DNA of 64,000 nt, from assembly GCA_021108395.1 (NCBI GenBank), contig JAIOQZ010000027.1:1-64000 (forward strand), written 5' to 3'. The translations under genes were made by a program, and so were the position numbers. This DNA comes from Candidatus Cloacimonadota bacterium (GTDB lineage: Bacteria; Cloacimonadota; Cloacimonadia; Cloacimonadales; JAIOQZ01). This document shows positions 1 through 8,314 of the stretch, piece after piece; within the stretch, counting starts at the first letter, position 1; each line of letters starts with the position of its first letter. Under the pieces are notes generated by a model that did not search any database, was not told the origin of the DNA, and saw only the letters and a list, made by a program, of their open reading frames with translations.

Positions 1-34
1 ATAATCGAACCTGATCAAGGTCGTTTTAGATGAT

Positions 35-2857
35 ATGACGCTCATTCTGGTGTGTCATCTGCCGAAAACCGGAAAATGTCATGTAACTTGCGGAAAACGT
101 GATTTGTGCAAAGGTCTTTTCTTGTTATGGAAACGAAACAAAGGCCTGAATATCGTTATCAAGACGATTGAGAGCATTATGGCTGAGTATCCCGATGGAG
201 ACCAGGTTGTTCCAGGTGGATTGGGGATTCAAGACGATGCAGGATCAATCAGGCAGTACTTTTTTGAACAATACATACACCTTGGACTTGTATATGTCTT
301 GCTAGTGGGGGATAACAGCGTATGCCCAATGCGAATCGGATTCTTCAACGATAACGATCCAAGACCACCTTTTCAGATTCCCTGCGATATGTACTTCGCT
401 GAATTTAACGGTGATTGGGAAGTCGATGGGGACAATAATCATGGTGAACCTACCGATAATGTGGACTTTGTGCAGGAAATTTATGTGGGCAGATTACCAG
501 TATCTTCTACAACCCAGGTTGGAGAGGAGCAAATCAACAACTGGCTCGAGAAATTATTGACATATGAAATCAATCCTGGCTACGGTGACGTATCCTACTT
601 GAATCGCATTGTTTATACGGCTTCTGACCAATTGGCTATAGGGGATCCTCTAATCTGCATAGAAAATCAGATTTCGGAATTTATCGACCATGGTTTTTCG
701 ACAACTTTTCTAGTTGAAGAGGATCCGATGCATGGCCCCCTGTCTGAACCATCTGGAAATCAGGTGATTATGGAATTGAATGAGGGATGTGGTAGTGTTT
801 TTCTGAATAATCATGGTAGTATTGCACGGGCTGCGGTTGCAACAAGAGCCCGTAATTATGCTCCGAAATACGGGTTGTGGAGTTTGAATAGCTATGAGCA
901 TCCGGACTATGTAAGCGAAAGTGCGAATGGACTTGATGATATTCTCATGAATGGTAAATTATTTAACCTGTATTCCATATGTTGTGATGTAGCATCCTAC
1001 GATTTAGAAGAGGACGAGATATGTATGGCGAGAGCTTTCACTGTATACTTGAGTGATCAAGGAGGTCCTGCTTTTCTAGGAAACACGCGTATGGGCTGGT
1101 GGGATTACTCACCAATACTCGAAGCTTTCTTTGTTCAACACCTCCTGAACAATGAAACTGTGAAAAACATTGGTATCTTGAAAGCAGAGGCAGACAATGA
1201 CTATTCTGGCGAAAAGAAGCGCTATCTCTCATACACATTGAATCTTTTTGGCGACCCCGAGATGGAAATGTGGACATCGTGTCCTGCGGAGCTGGACGTT
1301 GCCTTCAACCATACGAATCACTCGGTGAGCGTCACCAGCGATGGTTCTCCCGTCGCAGACGCTACCGTCGTGTTCACCTACCCCGGCGGTGAAAACACAT
1401 TCGTCACTTCGACAAACACAAGTGGTATAGCCTCTTGTTCTTTCGACTACCAGGATGTATGCATCACCAAGCACAATTATTTACCTTACATCAGGCGTAT
1501 TGGACGAGTCAATGAGATAATCGATACTTCCACAGTTTTGAAGTGGGACATGATTATCCCCACAGACCGTACGATGACGTTGGAAAGCTCCCTCATCCTT
1601 GGCGGCTTGGGCGGGCGCAATGCCAGGATTATCGTCGAGCAAGGCGCCACGCTCTTGTTGACGGATGGCTCAAACATCAGTGGCCTGAAAGAGACGTTTT
1701 ATCCGGATGAATTCTCTGCGATACAAATCACGATTCCCGGTAACAGCGTCGAAATATATGGGACACTGGAAATAGGAGAAGCTACAAGCATCTATTCCAA
1801 TACTGCCTGGGACGGGCTGCACTTATACGACACAACGGCTTCATGCAACAATGTGTTGTTCTTCAACACTCCCCTATTTCTGGATTACTCCACATTCAGT
1901 GGAACAAACCTGACATTTCTGAATTCACCCATCGATATACGCACCAGCAATCTAACGCTTGACGAATGCCATCTGGATGATTCTGCGGTATATGCGTTCT
2001 ATGCCAATGGACTGGCTGACTACCGGCAGATTACCATCAGGAATTCTACAGTCACCGGGGTACAGCATCAGCCTGCTGTCAAGATCTCGAACTACCCCAG
2101 ATACGAGTTTGTTGGCAATACGATCGAGAGCAACAGTTCGGGATTGTACATAGAGGAATCAGGAACTTCCTGGCCGCGAACGATCGAAGACAATATCATT
2201 CAAGATAACTCATATTGCGGCTTGATCCTATATCACTCATACGCGGATATTACCGGTCACAATCGCATTGAGGAGAACTATCGTGGCATGCTCATCTGTC
2301 GCAATAGCTACTGGAAGATGATCGGAGACGAGGAATATCCAATCCAGAAGGTGCATAACAACACTCGTGAAGAGATTCTCTTCACTGCCGACAGTGCGGC
2401 TGCGGAGGCTGTCTTCTACTACAATCAGGTCAGCGATACCGATACCGGGCACAGCTATGCGTTGTTGAAATGCAGCAGCACTCCGACTGAAACCATCGAT
2501 GTGTCGAACAACTACTGGGGGTCCAATTTCACGGCGAGCAGCGACTTACTGCCAGAGAGCTCCTACTATTATCTACCGATATGGAATCCCGGTCAACCGG
2601 GAATATTGGGTGGCGAGGGTCCCGAAGGACTGTACGAGATGTCGGGCAACGTGCTCGAGTGGTGCGCCGACTGGTTTGACCCGCAGACATACGCCGGTGA
2701 TACCACCCTTGACCCGCGTGGCCCGGAGCAGGGCACACTCAAGGTGGTGCGTGGCGGTGGCTGGTGCTTCCCGGTGCGGCGCATGCGCACCTATTACCGT
2801 GGCTCGGCCAAGCCCACCTCGCGCACCAACTTCATCGGCTTCCGCGTGGCGAGGTAA
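35..2857 (+). CDS. C25 (gingipain-like) peptidase / beta-helix protein with FGE-domain tail; N-terminus abnormal
   Basis: The protein has 940 residues. Residues about 35-420 match the gingipain (peptidase C25) fold: a 'VYVLLVGDN' strand, an acidic loop, 'EIYVGRLPVSS', the His of 'FLNNHGS' (H260) and the Cys of 'YSICCD' (C316/C317), which are the expected catalytic dyad. Residues about 510-850 look like a right-handed beta-helix with short repeated turns. Residues 859-940 are the C-terminal third of a formylglycine-generating-enzyme/SUMF1 domain ('GLYEMSGNVLEWC', 'VVRGGGW', 'GFRVAR'). There is no signal peptide: an in-frame stop at 2-4 closes the frame and the first 30 residues look unlike the family, so the start is probably truncated or frameshifted. 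Such proteins are normally exported by type IX secretion with a sorting domain at the C-terminus, which is missing here. Base composition shifts from AT-rich to GC-rich near 2609. Domain calls are fairly sure; whether the protein works is not. Confidence 0.75.
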   Translation: MTLILVCHLPKTGKCHVTCGKRDLCKGLFLLWKRNKGLNIVIKTIESIMAEYPDGDQVVPGGLGIQDDAGSIRQYFFEQYIHLGLVYVLLVGDNSVCPMRIGFFNDNDPRPPFQIPCDMYFAEFNGDWEVDGDNNHGEPTDNVDFVQEIYVGRLPVSSTTQVGEEQINNWLEKLLTYEINPGYGDVSYLNRIVYTASDQLAIGDPLICIENQISEFIDHGFSTTFLVEEDPMHGPLSEPSGNQVIMELNEGCGSVFLNNHGSIARAAVATRARNYAPKYGLWSLNSYEHPDYVSESANGLDDILMNGKLFNLYSICCDVASYDLEEDEICMARAFTVYLSDQGGPAFLGNTRMGWWDYSPILEAFFVQHLLNNETVKNIGILKAEADNDYSGEKKRYLSYTLNLFGDPEMEMWTSCPAELDVAFNHTNHSVSVTSDGSPVADATVVFTYPGGENTFVTSTNTSGIASCSFDYQDVCITKHNYLPYIRRIGRVNEIIDTSTVLKWDMIIPTDRTMTLESSLILGGLGGRNARIIVEQGATLLLTDGSNISGLKETFYPDEFSAIQITIPGNSVEIYGTLEIGEATSIYSNTAWDGLHLYDTTASCNNVLFFNTPLFLDYSTFSGTNLTFLNSPIDIRTSNLTLDECHLDDSAVYAFYANGLADYRQITIRNSTVTGVQHQPAVKISNYPRYEFVGNTIESNSSGLYIEESGTSWPRTIEDNIIQDNSYCGLILYHSYADITGHNRIEENYRGMLICRNSYWKMIGDEEYPIQKVHNNTREEILFTADSAAAEAVFYYNQVSDTDTGHSYALLKCSSTPTETIDVSNNYWGSNFTASSDLLPESSYYYLPIWNPGQPGILGGEGPEGLYEMSGNVLEWCADWFDPQTYAGDTTLDPRGPEQGTLKVVRGGGWCFPVRRMRTYYRGSAKPTSRTNFIGFRVAR

Positions 2858-2884
2858 CGCCTTCGGGCGTTACACAGTTTCTTC

Positions 2885-2913
2885 TTGACAGATTGAGTAT
2901 AGTCTTCTATGTT
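2885..2913 (+). promoter_or_regulatory. sigma70-type promoter candidate for the small membrane protein
   Basis: TTGACA at 2885-2890 is followed after 17 nt by TATGTT at 2908-2913. It lies just upstream of the start codon at 2941, in a spacer otherwise too short for much else. The -10 box matches the consensus at four of six positions. Confidence 0.4.
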
Positions 2914-2940
2914 CCAAAAGTGATATCCAAGGATATTTAT

Positions 2941-3300
2941 ATGAATAAGAAACAACGAATCGTGATATGGATTGGCATCTCCCTCATAGCTGTATGTGGT
3001 TTACTTGTTCCCTATGAAGGAAATGTTACAGTGGGTGGAATAAACGTTGGTCAATTCATAGGCTATCGTCTAATTTTCTTGCAACCTTCAAGTCGTGATA
3101 TTTACAAAGCCGTTTGGGGAGAACCACTTCCGAGCACAATTACTGAAAATGCGGATTGGCGATATACAGCACATATCATCACCTCCAAGGTGTTGATTCA
3201 TTTCAGCACCGTTATTGTTATCACCATAGGGCTTTATTTCTTACTTGCGGATAAACCTGGCACTTCTCCTCCCAAGAAACCGGATTTGAGTGACGAGTAA
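2941..3300 (+). CDS. small two-helix membrane protein, unknown function
   Basis: I do not recognise this 119-residue protein. The ATG at 2941 follows an AAGGAT ribosome site and a TTGACA/TATGTT promoter candidate, so I prefer it to the upstream in-frame ATG at 2764, which overlaps the preceding gene. Residues about 7-24 (IVIWIGISLIAVCGLLV) and about 83-101 (LIHFSTVIVITIGLYFLLA) are hydrophobic and predict two membrane helices around a polar loop of about 55 residues; the charged tail ends in 'KKPDLSDE'. Codon use is AT-rich, like the preceding gene and unlike the GC-rich genes that follow, so it may have arrived with the upstream region. The ORF looks real but has no assignable role. Confidence 0.55.
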   Translation: MNKKQRIVIWIGISLIAVCGLLVPYEGNVTVGGINVGQFIGYRLIFLQPSSRDIYKAVWGEPLPSTITENADWRYTAHIITSKVLIHFSTVIVITIGLYFLLADKPGTSPPKKPDLSDE

Positions 3301-3404
3301 CCGTATAAGCTTACCCCTCTCCCACCCAGTTTCTGCTTGACACCACTCCCAGTCATATCAAAGGTAACTTCAGTGTGGAGTATAATAACGCCACCGGGCG
3401 TTGA

Positions 3405-3530
3405 ACACCCCATCCCCAGCCCTTCCCCTGCATATGGGAAGGGTGACCGACGGTGCAAGCTGGACGTTTCTCTCCCTCCCTTAGGCAGGGGAGGGAAGCC
3501 GCGAAGCGGCAGGGAGGGGTGCTGTAAAGC
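3405..3530. repeat. intergenic hairpin-forming repeat (copy 1)
   Basis: The gap 3301-3545 holds a dense set of inverted repeats: CCCTTCCC/GGGAAGGG around 3419-3442, CCCTCCC runs near 3474-3497, and a GCCGC-GAA-GCGGC hairpin at 3498-3510 followed by CAGGGAGGGGTGCTGTAAAG. The last part is homologous to the element at 56554-56690, where the same hairpin reads GCCAC-GAA-GTGGC, a compensatory change. This looks like a mobile structured repeat of the REP/MITE type. A TATAAT string lies at 3381-3386 but has no convincing -35 box. Confidence 0.6.
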
Positions 3531-3545
3531 GCAACGGGAGGACCG

Positions 3546-4238
3546 ATGAACCTGGAAGCACGCATCGCCGCAGTGCGACAGCGCATAGCAAACGCCGTGC
3601 GCGACGCCGGACGCGAGCCGGACAGCGTGAAGCTGGTGGCGGTGAGCAAGACCCAGCCGCCGCAGGTGCTGGACGCCGCGCTGGAGCTGGGACTGCGCTG
3701 TCTGGGCGAGAACAAGGTGCAGGAAGCCGCAACCAAGCTGCCGCTCCTCACCCGCGCTATCCCTGAATTCCACTTCATCGGGCATTTGCAGTCCAACAAG
3801 ATAAACAAGCTTATGCCACTGAATCCGGCGCTCGTCCACTCGATAGATAAGCTGTCCACCGCACGCAAACTGCACCTGTGGCTCGAACGGCACGACCGAA
3901 CGCAGGACGTGCTGGTGCAGGTAAACACGTCGGGCGAGGCGAGCAAATCCGGCATCGAGCCGGACGAGACGCACAGTTTCTGCCGTCAACTGGCGGAGCT
4001 GCCGCGACTGCGCCTGCGCGGCCTCATGACCATCGGCGCGCTCACCACCGACATGGAGCGCGTTCGAGACTGCTTTCGCTTGTTGGCCGGTTTGCGAGCA
4101 CGGCTGTTCAACGACGGGCTGCATATGGCCACCGAGCTCTCGATGGGCATGACCAGCGACTTCGAGCTCGCCATCGCCGAGGGCGCCACCATCGTCCGCA
4201 TCGGCAGCGCGATATTCGGTGTACGCCAGACACAATGA
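3546..4238 (+). CDS. YggS-family pyridoxal-5'-phosphate-binding homeostasis protein
   Basis: This 230-residue protein has the length and sequence of the YggS/PLPBP family, cytoplasmic proteins that bind PLP and help balance vitamin B6 and amino-acid pools without a firmly known catalytic reaction. K35 in 'LVAVSKTQ' is the expected PLP lysine. 'LGENKVQE', 'FHFIGHLQSNK', the 'QVNTSGEASKSG' loop and 'LSMGMTSDFELAIAEGATIVRIGSAIFG' are the other family signatures; the last contacts the phosphate. The ATG at 3546 has a GGGAGG ribosome site. The end overlaps the region in which the next gene starts (true GTG at 4252), so the two may be cotranscribed. Confidence 0.93.
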   Translation: MNLEARIAAVRQRIANAVRDAGREPDSVKLVAVSKTQPPQVLDAALELGLRCLGENKVQEAATKLPLLTRAIPEFHFIGHLQSNKINKLMPLNPALVHSIDKLSTARKLHLWLERHDRTQDVLVQVNTSGEASKSGIEPDETHSFCRQLAELPRLRLRGLMTIGALTTDMERVRDCFRLLAGLRARLFNDGLHMATELSMGMTSDFELAIAEGATIVRIGSAIFGVRQTQ

Positions 4239-4251
4239 GAAAGAGGTACAA

Positions 4252-5265
4252 GTGAAATCCATCACCACGCTTTGTATGCTATTGCTCGCCGTCTCGATGA
4301 TGGCCTTCCCCGTCACCAGCTACGACTTCCAGCTCCCCTGGCTACAAGTCTCGCCCGTTACAGCGGGAATCGGCGGCCTCAATCTTTCTCTCACCGGCGA
4401 CCCGGGTATCCTGTATTCCAACCCGGCGATGCTGGCGCACAGCGGCACCTCGGTGGTCTCGCTGGGGATGAAGCTGCAAGACCGCGACCAGATAGACGTC
4501 GTAGAGATGTTTAATGCCGCCAATGTGTTGCGCAAGAACCAGATCGTCAGTCTCCACATGGCCGCTGAGGGCGGTGGATTCGGCATCCGTTCTCTGGCCG
4601 CCATCGACGAGAATCGCACCTGGACGGATGGCGAGGGCAACAACCTACGCGAGCACGAGGACTACCGCCTCACCGCCTACCAGATCGCTATGGCGCAAAC
4701 AGAAGGCCGCCTCACTTACGGCCTGGGCTTCAAGTATCTCAACGGGCGGCTGGTTTATCTGCGCGAGCAGCAGCAATCTGGCGGCTGGCTCACCGAAGAT
4801 TTCGTAGACGACCGCCTGCACGGCCTCTCCTTCGACTTCAGCCTGACGCTGAAATACGGCGCCTTCGTCTGGGGGTTCACCGCCTGGGACATCTACTCTC
4901 ATCTGTGGTGGATGAACAACTCCAACCGGGCAATCACCAGGCGGTTGGGCAGCACCGTAGGCTGGCAGAGCGGCAACACTGCGCTCATTACCGGCGCCCA
5001 GCGCAAGTGGGGCTGCGCCAGTGACCAGACCTATCACATCGGTGTGCAGCAAGCTATCCCAATGGGCGGGAACCCAGAGCAGCCCACCGGCTTTCTGTTA
5101 CGCGGCGGCGCCTACAGCCACGACTTCGACCATGAGGAAACGACCTGGACATCGCTGGGTGTGAGCTATTACATCAAAGCGTTCCGTGTGGATACATCAA
5201 TGGCCACCCACGATCTCGCCCTGAACAAGACAAGGTTCCTGCTCACCGTCTCGATGGGCATGTAA
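4252..5265 (+). CDS. PorV/UPF0164-like outer-membrane beta-barrel protein
   Basis: The protein has 337 residues from the GTG at 4252, which has an AGAGGT site and gives a clean signal peptide ending near 'SMMAFPVTS'. An upstream ATG at 4219 would overlap the YggS gene and add a charged stretch ahead of the signal. The mature N-terminus 'LQVSPVTAGIGGLNLSLTGDPGILYSNPAMLA' is typical of UPF0164/PorV-PorQ outer-membrane proteins (type IX secretion accessory family), where small-side-chain repeats and 'NPA' precede alternating amphipathic strands. The rest, such as 'LTYGLGFKYLNGRLVY', reads as antiparallel beta strands. The role is inferred: it may anchor or shuttle secreted sorting-domain proteins such as those at 43.1 and 56.7 kb. 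Confidence 0.7.
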   Translation: MKSITTLCMLLLAVSMMAFPVTSYDFQLPWLQVSPVTAGIGGLNLSLTGDPGILYSNPAMLAHSGTSVVSLGMKLQDRDQIDVVEMFNAANVLRKNQIVSLHMAAEGGGFGIRSLAAIDENRTWTDGEGNNLREHEDYRLTAYQIAMAQTEGRLTYGLGFKYLNGRLVYLREQQQSGGWLTEDFVDDRLHGLSFDFSLTLKYGAFVWGFTAWDIYSHLWWMNNSNRAITRRLGSTVGWQSGNTALITGAQRKWGCASDQTYHIGVQQAIPMGGNPEQPTGFLLRGGAYSHDFDHEETTWTSLGVSYYIKAFRVDTSMATHDLALNKTRFLLTVSMGM

Positions 5266-5296
5266 TGTTGGGACTTAACACCCCGATGGGCGTATA

Positions 5297-7231
5297 ATGT
5301 TCGGGTTAAGTTTTCTGAACGCAGGCTCGCTGTTTCTGCTGGCTGCCGTGGCCATCCCGCTTCTGGTGCACCTGCTGGCGCGTCGCCGACCCCGCCGCAT
5401 CGTCTTCAGCAGTCTGCGCTTCATCCGCCAGGTGCAGCAGCAGCAACGCCGCCGTATCAATCTGCGGCAGCTTCTGTTGCTCATTCTGCGCACCCTCGTC
5501 ATTCTGCTCACCATCCTGGCAATCTTCCGCCCCGTCATCAAGCTGCCGGGGCTGCGCCGCAGCGACCGTCATCCGCGCACCGCCGTCGCCATCGTCATCG
5601 ACAACTCATACTCGATGGACTGGTTGGTTGACACGCGACCGGCGCTCGAGCTCGCCTTCGAGCGAGCGGGCGAACTAAGCGCAATCCTCGACGAGAACGA
5701 CATCACGCTGCTGCTCACCCGCGACCGCGCCTGGAACCGCCTGCACGGCCACCTGCGGCAAGGGCCGCTGCCGGCAAACGCCCTGGACGACATCGCCATC
5801 ACCCCGGCAGCCATGCCGCTCGACTCACTACTTGCCGAGGCACAGCGACTGCTGGCCGCCAGCGATCTGCCCAACCGCGAAATCTATCTTTTCTCCGACG
5901 CGCAAACAGAGCCGCTGCCCGCCGACCTCGATACCCCCTGGTTCGTGGTTCCGGCAGGGCACAGCGCCCAGCGCGGCAACCTGAGCTGCCAGAACGCGCG
6001 CCTTGAACAAACCCTGACCCAGCGCCGACTCGAACAGGGAATAGCCTTCGATGTGGTCAATCACAGCGCCGCCCCCCAACGCGACGTCCTCTGTCGTCTC
6101 GTGTTAGACGACCGCACCGTAGCCGAAACGGTTGTTGACCTCGAACCGCACCAGCGGTTGCGCACTCGGCTCGGCGCCTGGATCGAGCGCTCTGGTTGGC
6201 ATCAGGGCTATGTGGAGGTGAAGAACGAGCGCCTGCTGTTCGACAACCAGGCATGGTTCGCCTTCCGCTACGACCTTGCGCCTCGCGTCGGCGTCATCAC
6301 CGGCGAACCCCGCCTGCCGTTGCCGCTCGAAGCCGGACTCGAGGTGTTCGTGGACGAGGGTGACGTAACACTGCTCTCCGGCGCTGAACCCCTCGACCAG
6401 CTTCGCGGGTTTGACGCGCTCATCGTCTATAACGCCCACTTCGACACCCGCCTACAGTTCGCACTCGAATCGATGATGGACGACGGCGAGGGCATTCTGT
6501 TTCTCGCTCACCGCGCTTTGGATGAGCGCTGGCGCGAGTGGCTGCGCGAGCGATTCGACATCGACCTGGCCACCCCGCCCACCGGCGCAACGCACAGCGT
6601 GAGCGCCATCGGCGCCAACCACCCGGTAATGCGGCCGTTCGATGGCGCCGGACTCGAAGGCGTCGCTGTGAGCGGCGTCTGGCGAGGGCAACCCGGTGAC
6701 GCCGTGGCGCTGCTGGCCGCCGGAAACAACCCGCTTGTACTGGCCGCCGAAGAAAGCTTTGTCTGGACGTTCGACGTCGGTGCGCTGGACTCGCCCCTGT
6801 TGCTCGACAGCGCTTTCCCCGTGCTGCTTTTTCGCACATTACAGTCACTTGGCGGCGCCGAGATGGCCGGTTCGCGCACAGTGGGCAACAGAATCTACAC
6901 CGCCGGCAAGCCTGTGCGCCACCCAAGCGGCCACATCGTGAACGTACCCTCGGCCTCGGTGGTGGCCGGCGAACCCGGCGTGTGGACGCCAGGCGCCGCT
7001 GACGACGCCCGCCGCGTGGCCGTCAACCTCGACTATGCCGAGAGCGACTACGCTCCGCTCTCCGACGACCACCCCCACCTGCTGCCCGCAGACGGCTGGC
7101 TCGATCTCGCTCTGCCGGGGCGCTATGGCTTCGAGACCTGGAAGCTGCTGCTGGCGGCGGCGCTGCTGTTGCTGGCCGCCGAGATGCTTCTGGTGAAGCA
7201 CGGTGAACGTCGTACGGGAGAAGCGGCTTGA
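5297..7231 (+). CDS. BatA-type membrane protein with VWA domain
   Basis: This 644-residue inner-membrane protein begins with the BatA/aerotolerance N-terminal module: a first helix (SLFLLAAVAIPLLVHLLARRRPR), a basic loop, and a second helix (LRQLLLLILRTLVILLTILA). A von Willebrand A-like domain follows with a MIDAS-type 'VIDNSYSM' (DxSxS) near residue 100. A long periplasmic beta-rich region and a C-terminal helix (LLLAAALLLLAAEMLLV) end the chain. Such proteins usually sit with MoxR ATPases and DUF58 proteins; none is visible here. Its stop overlaps the TTG start of the next gene by 4 nt, implying translational coupling to the radical-SAM protein. Function beyond envelope maintenance is unknown. 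Confidence 0.8.
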   Translation: MFGLSFLNAGSLFLLAAVAIPLLVHLLARRRPRRIVFSSLRFIRQVQQQQRRRINLRQLLLLILRTLVILLTILAIFRPVIKLPGLRRSDRHPRTAVAIVIDNSYSMDWLVDTRPALELAFERAGELSAILDENDITLLLTRDRAWNRLHGHLRQGPLPANALDDIAITPAAMPLDSLLAEAQRLLAASDLPNREIYLFSDAQTEPLPADLDTPWFVVPAGHSAQRGNLSCQNARLEQTLTQRRLEQGIAFDVVNHSAAPQRDVLCRLVLDDRTVAETVVDLEPHQRLRTRLGAWIERSGWHQGYVEVKNERLLFDNQAWFAFRYDLAPRVGVITGEPRLPLPLEAGLEVFVDEGDVTLLSGAEPLDQLRGFDALIVYNAHFDTRLQFALESMMDDGEGILFLAHRALDERWREWLRERFDIDLATPPTGATHSVSAIGANHPVMRPFDGAGLEGVAVSGVWRGQPGDAVALLAAGNNPLVLAAEESFVWTFDVGALDSPLLLDSAFPVLLFRTLQSLGGAEMAGSRTVGNRIYTAGKPVRHPSGHIVNVPSASVVAGEPGVWTPGAADDARRVAVNLDYAESDYAPLSDDHPHLLPADGWLDLALPGRYGFETWKLLLAAALLLLAAEMLLVKHGERRTGEAA

Positions 7232-8244
7232 GCGAGAAATTCCTGCTGTTGCGCACAGTGTTCACTCCGCAGCGGCTGTGGAACACCGTGCAGGCCGCCG
7301 GCGCCTATGGGCTGTCGCTGCTGCTGCGCAAGCCTGTCGTTTGGGGCATGCCGCCCATCGTGATGATGGAGCCGACCAACCTGTGCAATCTGAAATGCCC
7401 GCTGTGTCCGTCCGGCACGGGCACACTCAAGCGCCCCAGGGGCTTCATGGACATGGACATCTATCGCAAGATAATCGACGAGATAGCGCCGCACAGCTCG
7501 ATGCTCATCCTGTGGAATCAGGGCGAGCCGTTTTTGCACCCGCAGTTCCTACAGATGGTGCGCTATGCCGCCGATCGGCGGCTGTTTACGCTGGCAAGCA
7601 CCAACGCCGGTTGCCTGCCCGACGCCGAAGACATCGTGCGTTCGGGACTGCACAGCCTCATCGTTTCACTTGACGGCGCTACCCAGGAAACCTATAATAA
7701 ATATCGCGTCAACGGCGACCTGGCGACAGTGCTGGCCGGGGTTCGCGCTCTGGTGGCGGCCAAGCGCCGACTGCACAGCCCCACGCCCATCATCAAATGG
7801 CAGTTTCTCGTGCTGAAGCACAACGAGCACGAAATCGAGCAAATCCGCCGCCTGGCGCGTGAGATCGGGGTGGACAGCCTACAGTTCAAAACCGCGCAGA
7901 TATACAGCAAAGAAGATGTGGACACCTATCTGCCGCTCAATCCCAAGTACCGTCGCTACAAGGTGGTGGACGGCGACTTCGAGTTGAAGTTCGGCATTGC
8001 CAACCGCTGCCGCCGATTGTGGACGCAGCCGGTCGTCAATCAGGATGGCCGCATGGCGGTGTGCTGCTTCGACAAGGACAACGATGTCAAGGTGGGCGAT
8101 GTGCACAGCCATTCCCTGCGTGAGCTGTGGCACGGCCCGGCGTTCAAGCGGATGCGGCGCATTATACTCACCAATCGGGCTTCTGTGCCCATGTGCCGCA
8201 ATTGCGGCGAGGGCGTGCGCATCCAGTTGAAACAACGCACCTGA
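7228..8244 (+). CDS. radical SAM protein with SPASM domain
   Basis: The protein has 338 residues starting at a TTG that overlaps the previous stop (TTGA), with GGGAG just upstream. The [4Fe-4S]-SAM motif is 'CNLKCPLC' (CxxxCxxC) within the first 60 residues. The C-terminal SPASM part has Cys residues in 'NRCRRLW', 'MAVCCFDKDNDVKVGDV' and 'VPMCRNCGEG', which bind auxiliary clusters. Family members modify peptides or cofactors, or act in cell-wall and lipid pathways. No small precursor peptide is evident next to it. Coupling to the BatA/VWA protein suggests an envelope-related job, but the substrate is unknown. Confidence 0.88.
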   Translation: MSEKFLLLRTVFTPQRLWNTVQAAGAYGLSLLLRKPVVWGMPPIVMMEPTNLCNLKCPLCPSGTGTLKRPRGFMDMDIYRKIIDEIAPHSSMLILWNQGEPFLHPQFLQMVRYAADRRLFTLASTNAGCLPDAEDIVRSGLHSLIVSLDGATQETYNKYRVNGDLATVLAGVRALVAAKRRLHSPTPIIKWQFLVLKHNEHEIEQIRRLAREIGVDSLQFKTAQIYSKEDVDTYLPLNPKYRRYKVVDGDFELKFGIANRCRRLWTQPVVNQDGRMAVCCFDKDNDVKVGDVHSHSLRELWHGPAFKRMRRIILTNRASVPMCRNCGEGVRIQLKQRT

Positions 8245-8270
8245 AACCCGCATCACAAGCCAAAGTATTT

Positions 8271-8299
8271 TCCCTGCCCCAGCGTGACTGTGGGCAGGA
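8271..8299 (+). promoter_or_regulatory. hairpin in the lon leader
   Basis: CCTGCCC and GGGCAGG form a 7-bp stem around a 12-nt loop about 15 nt ahead of the lon start. The arm lies immediately before the GGAGGA ribosome site, so folding could affect lon translation. No T-run follows, so it is not an intrinsic terminator. Confidence 0.35.
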
Positions 8300-8314
8300 C
8301 AGTCTGGAGGAATA

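Noticed and set aside
3234-4316. A 360-residue minus-strand frame over the YggS gene
   Set aside because: Covers a clear YggS gene and the repeat-rich gap; its sequence has the composition of a shadow frame.
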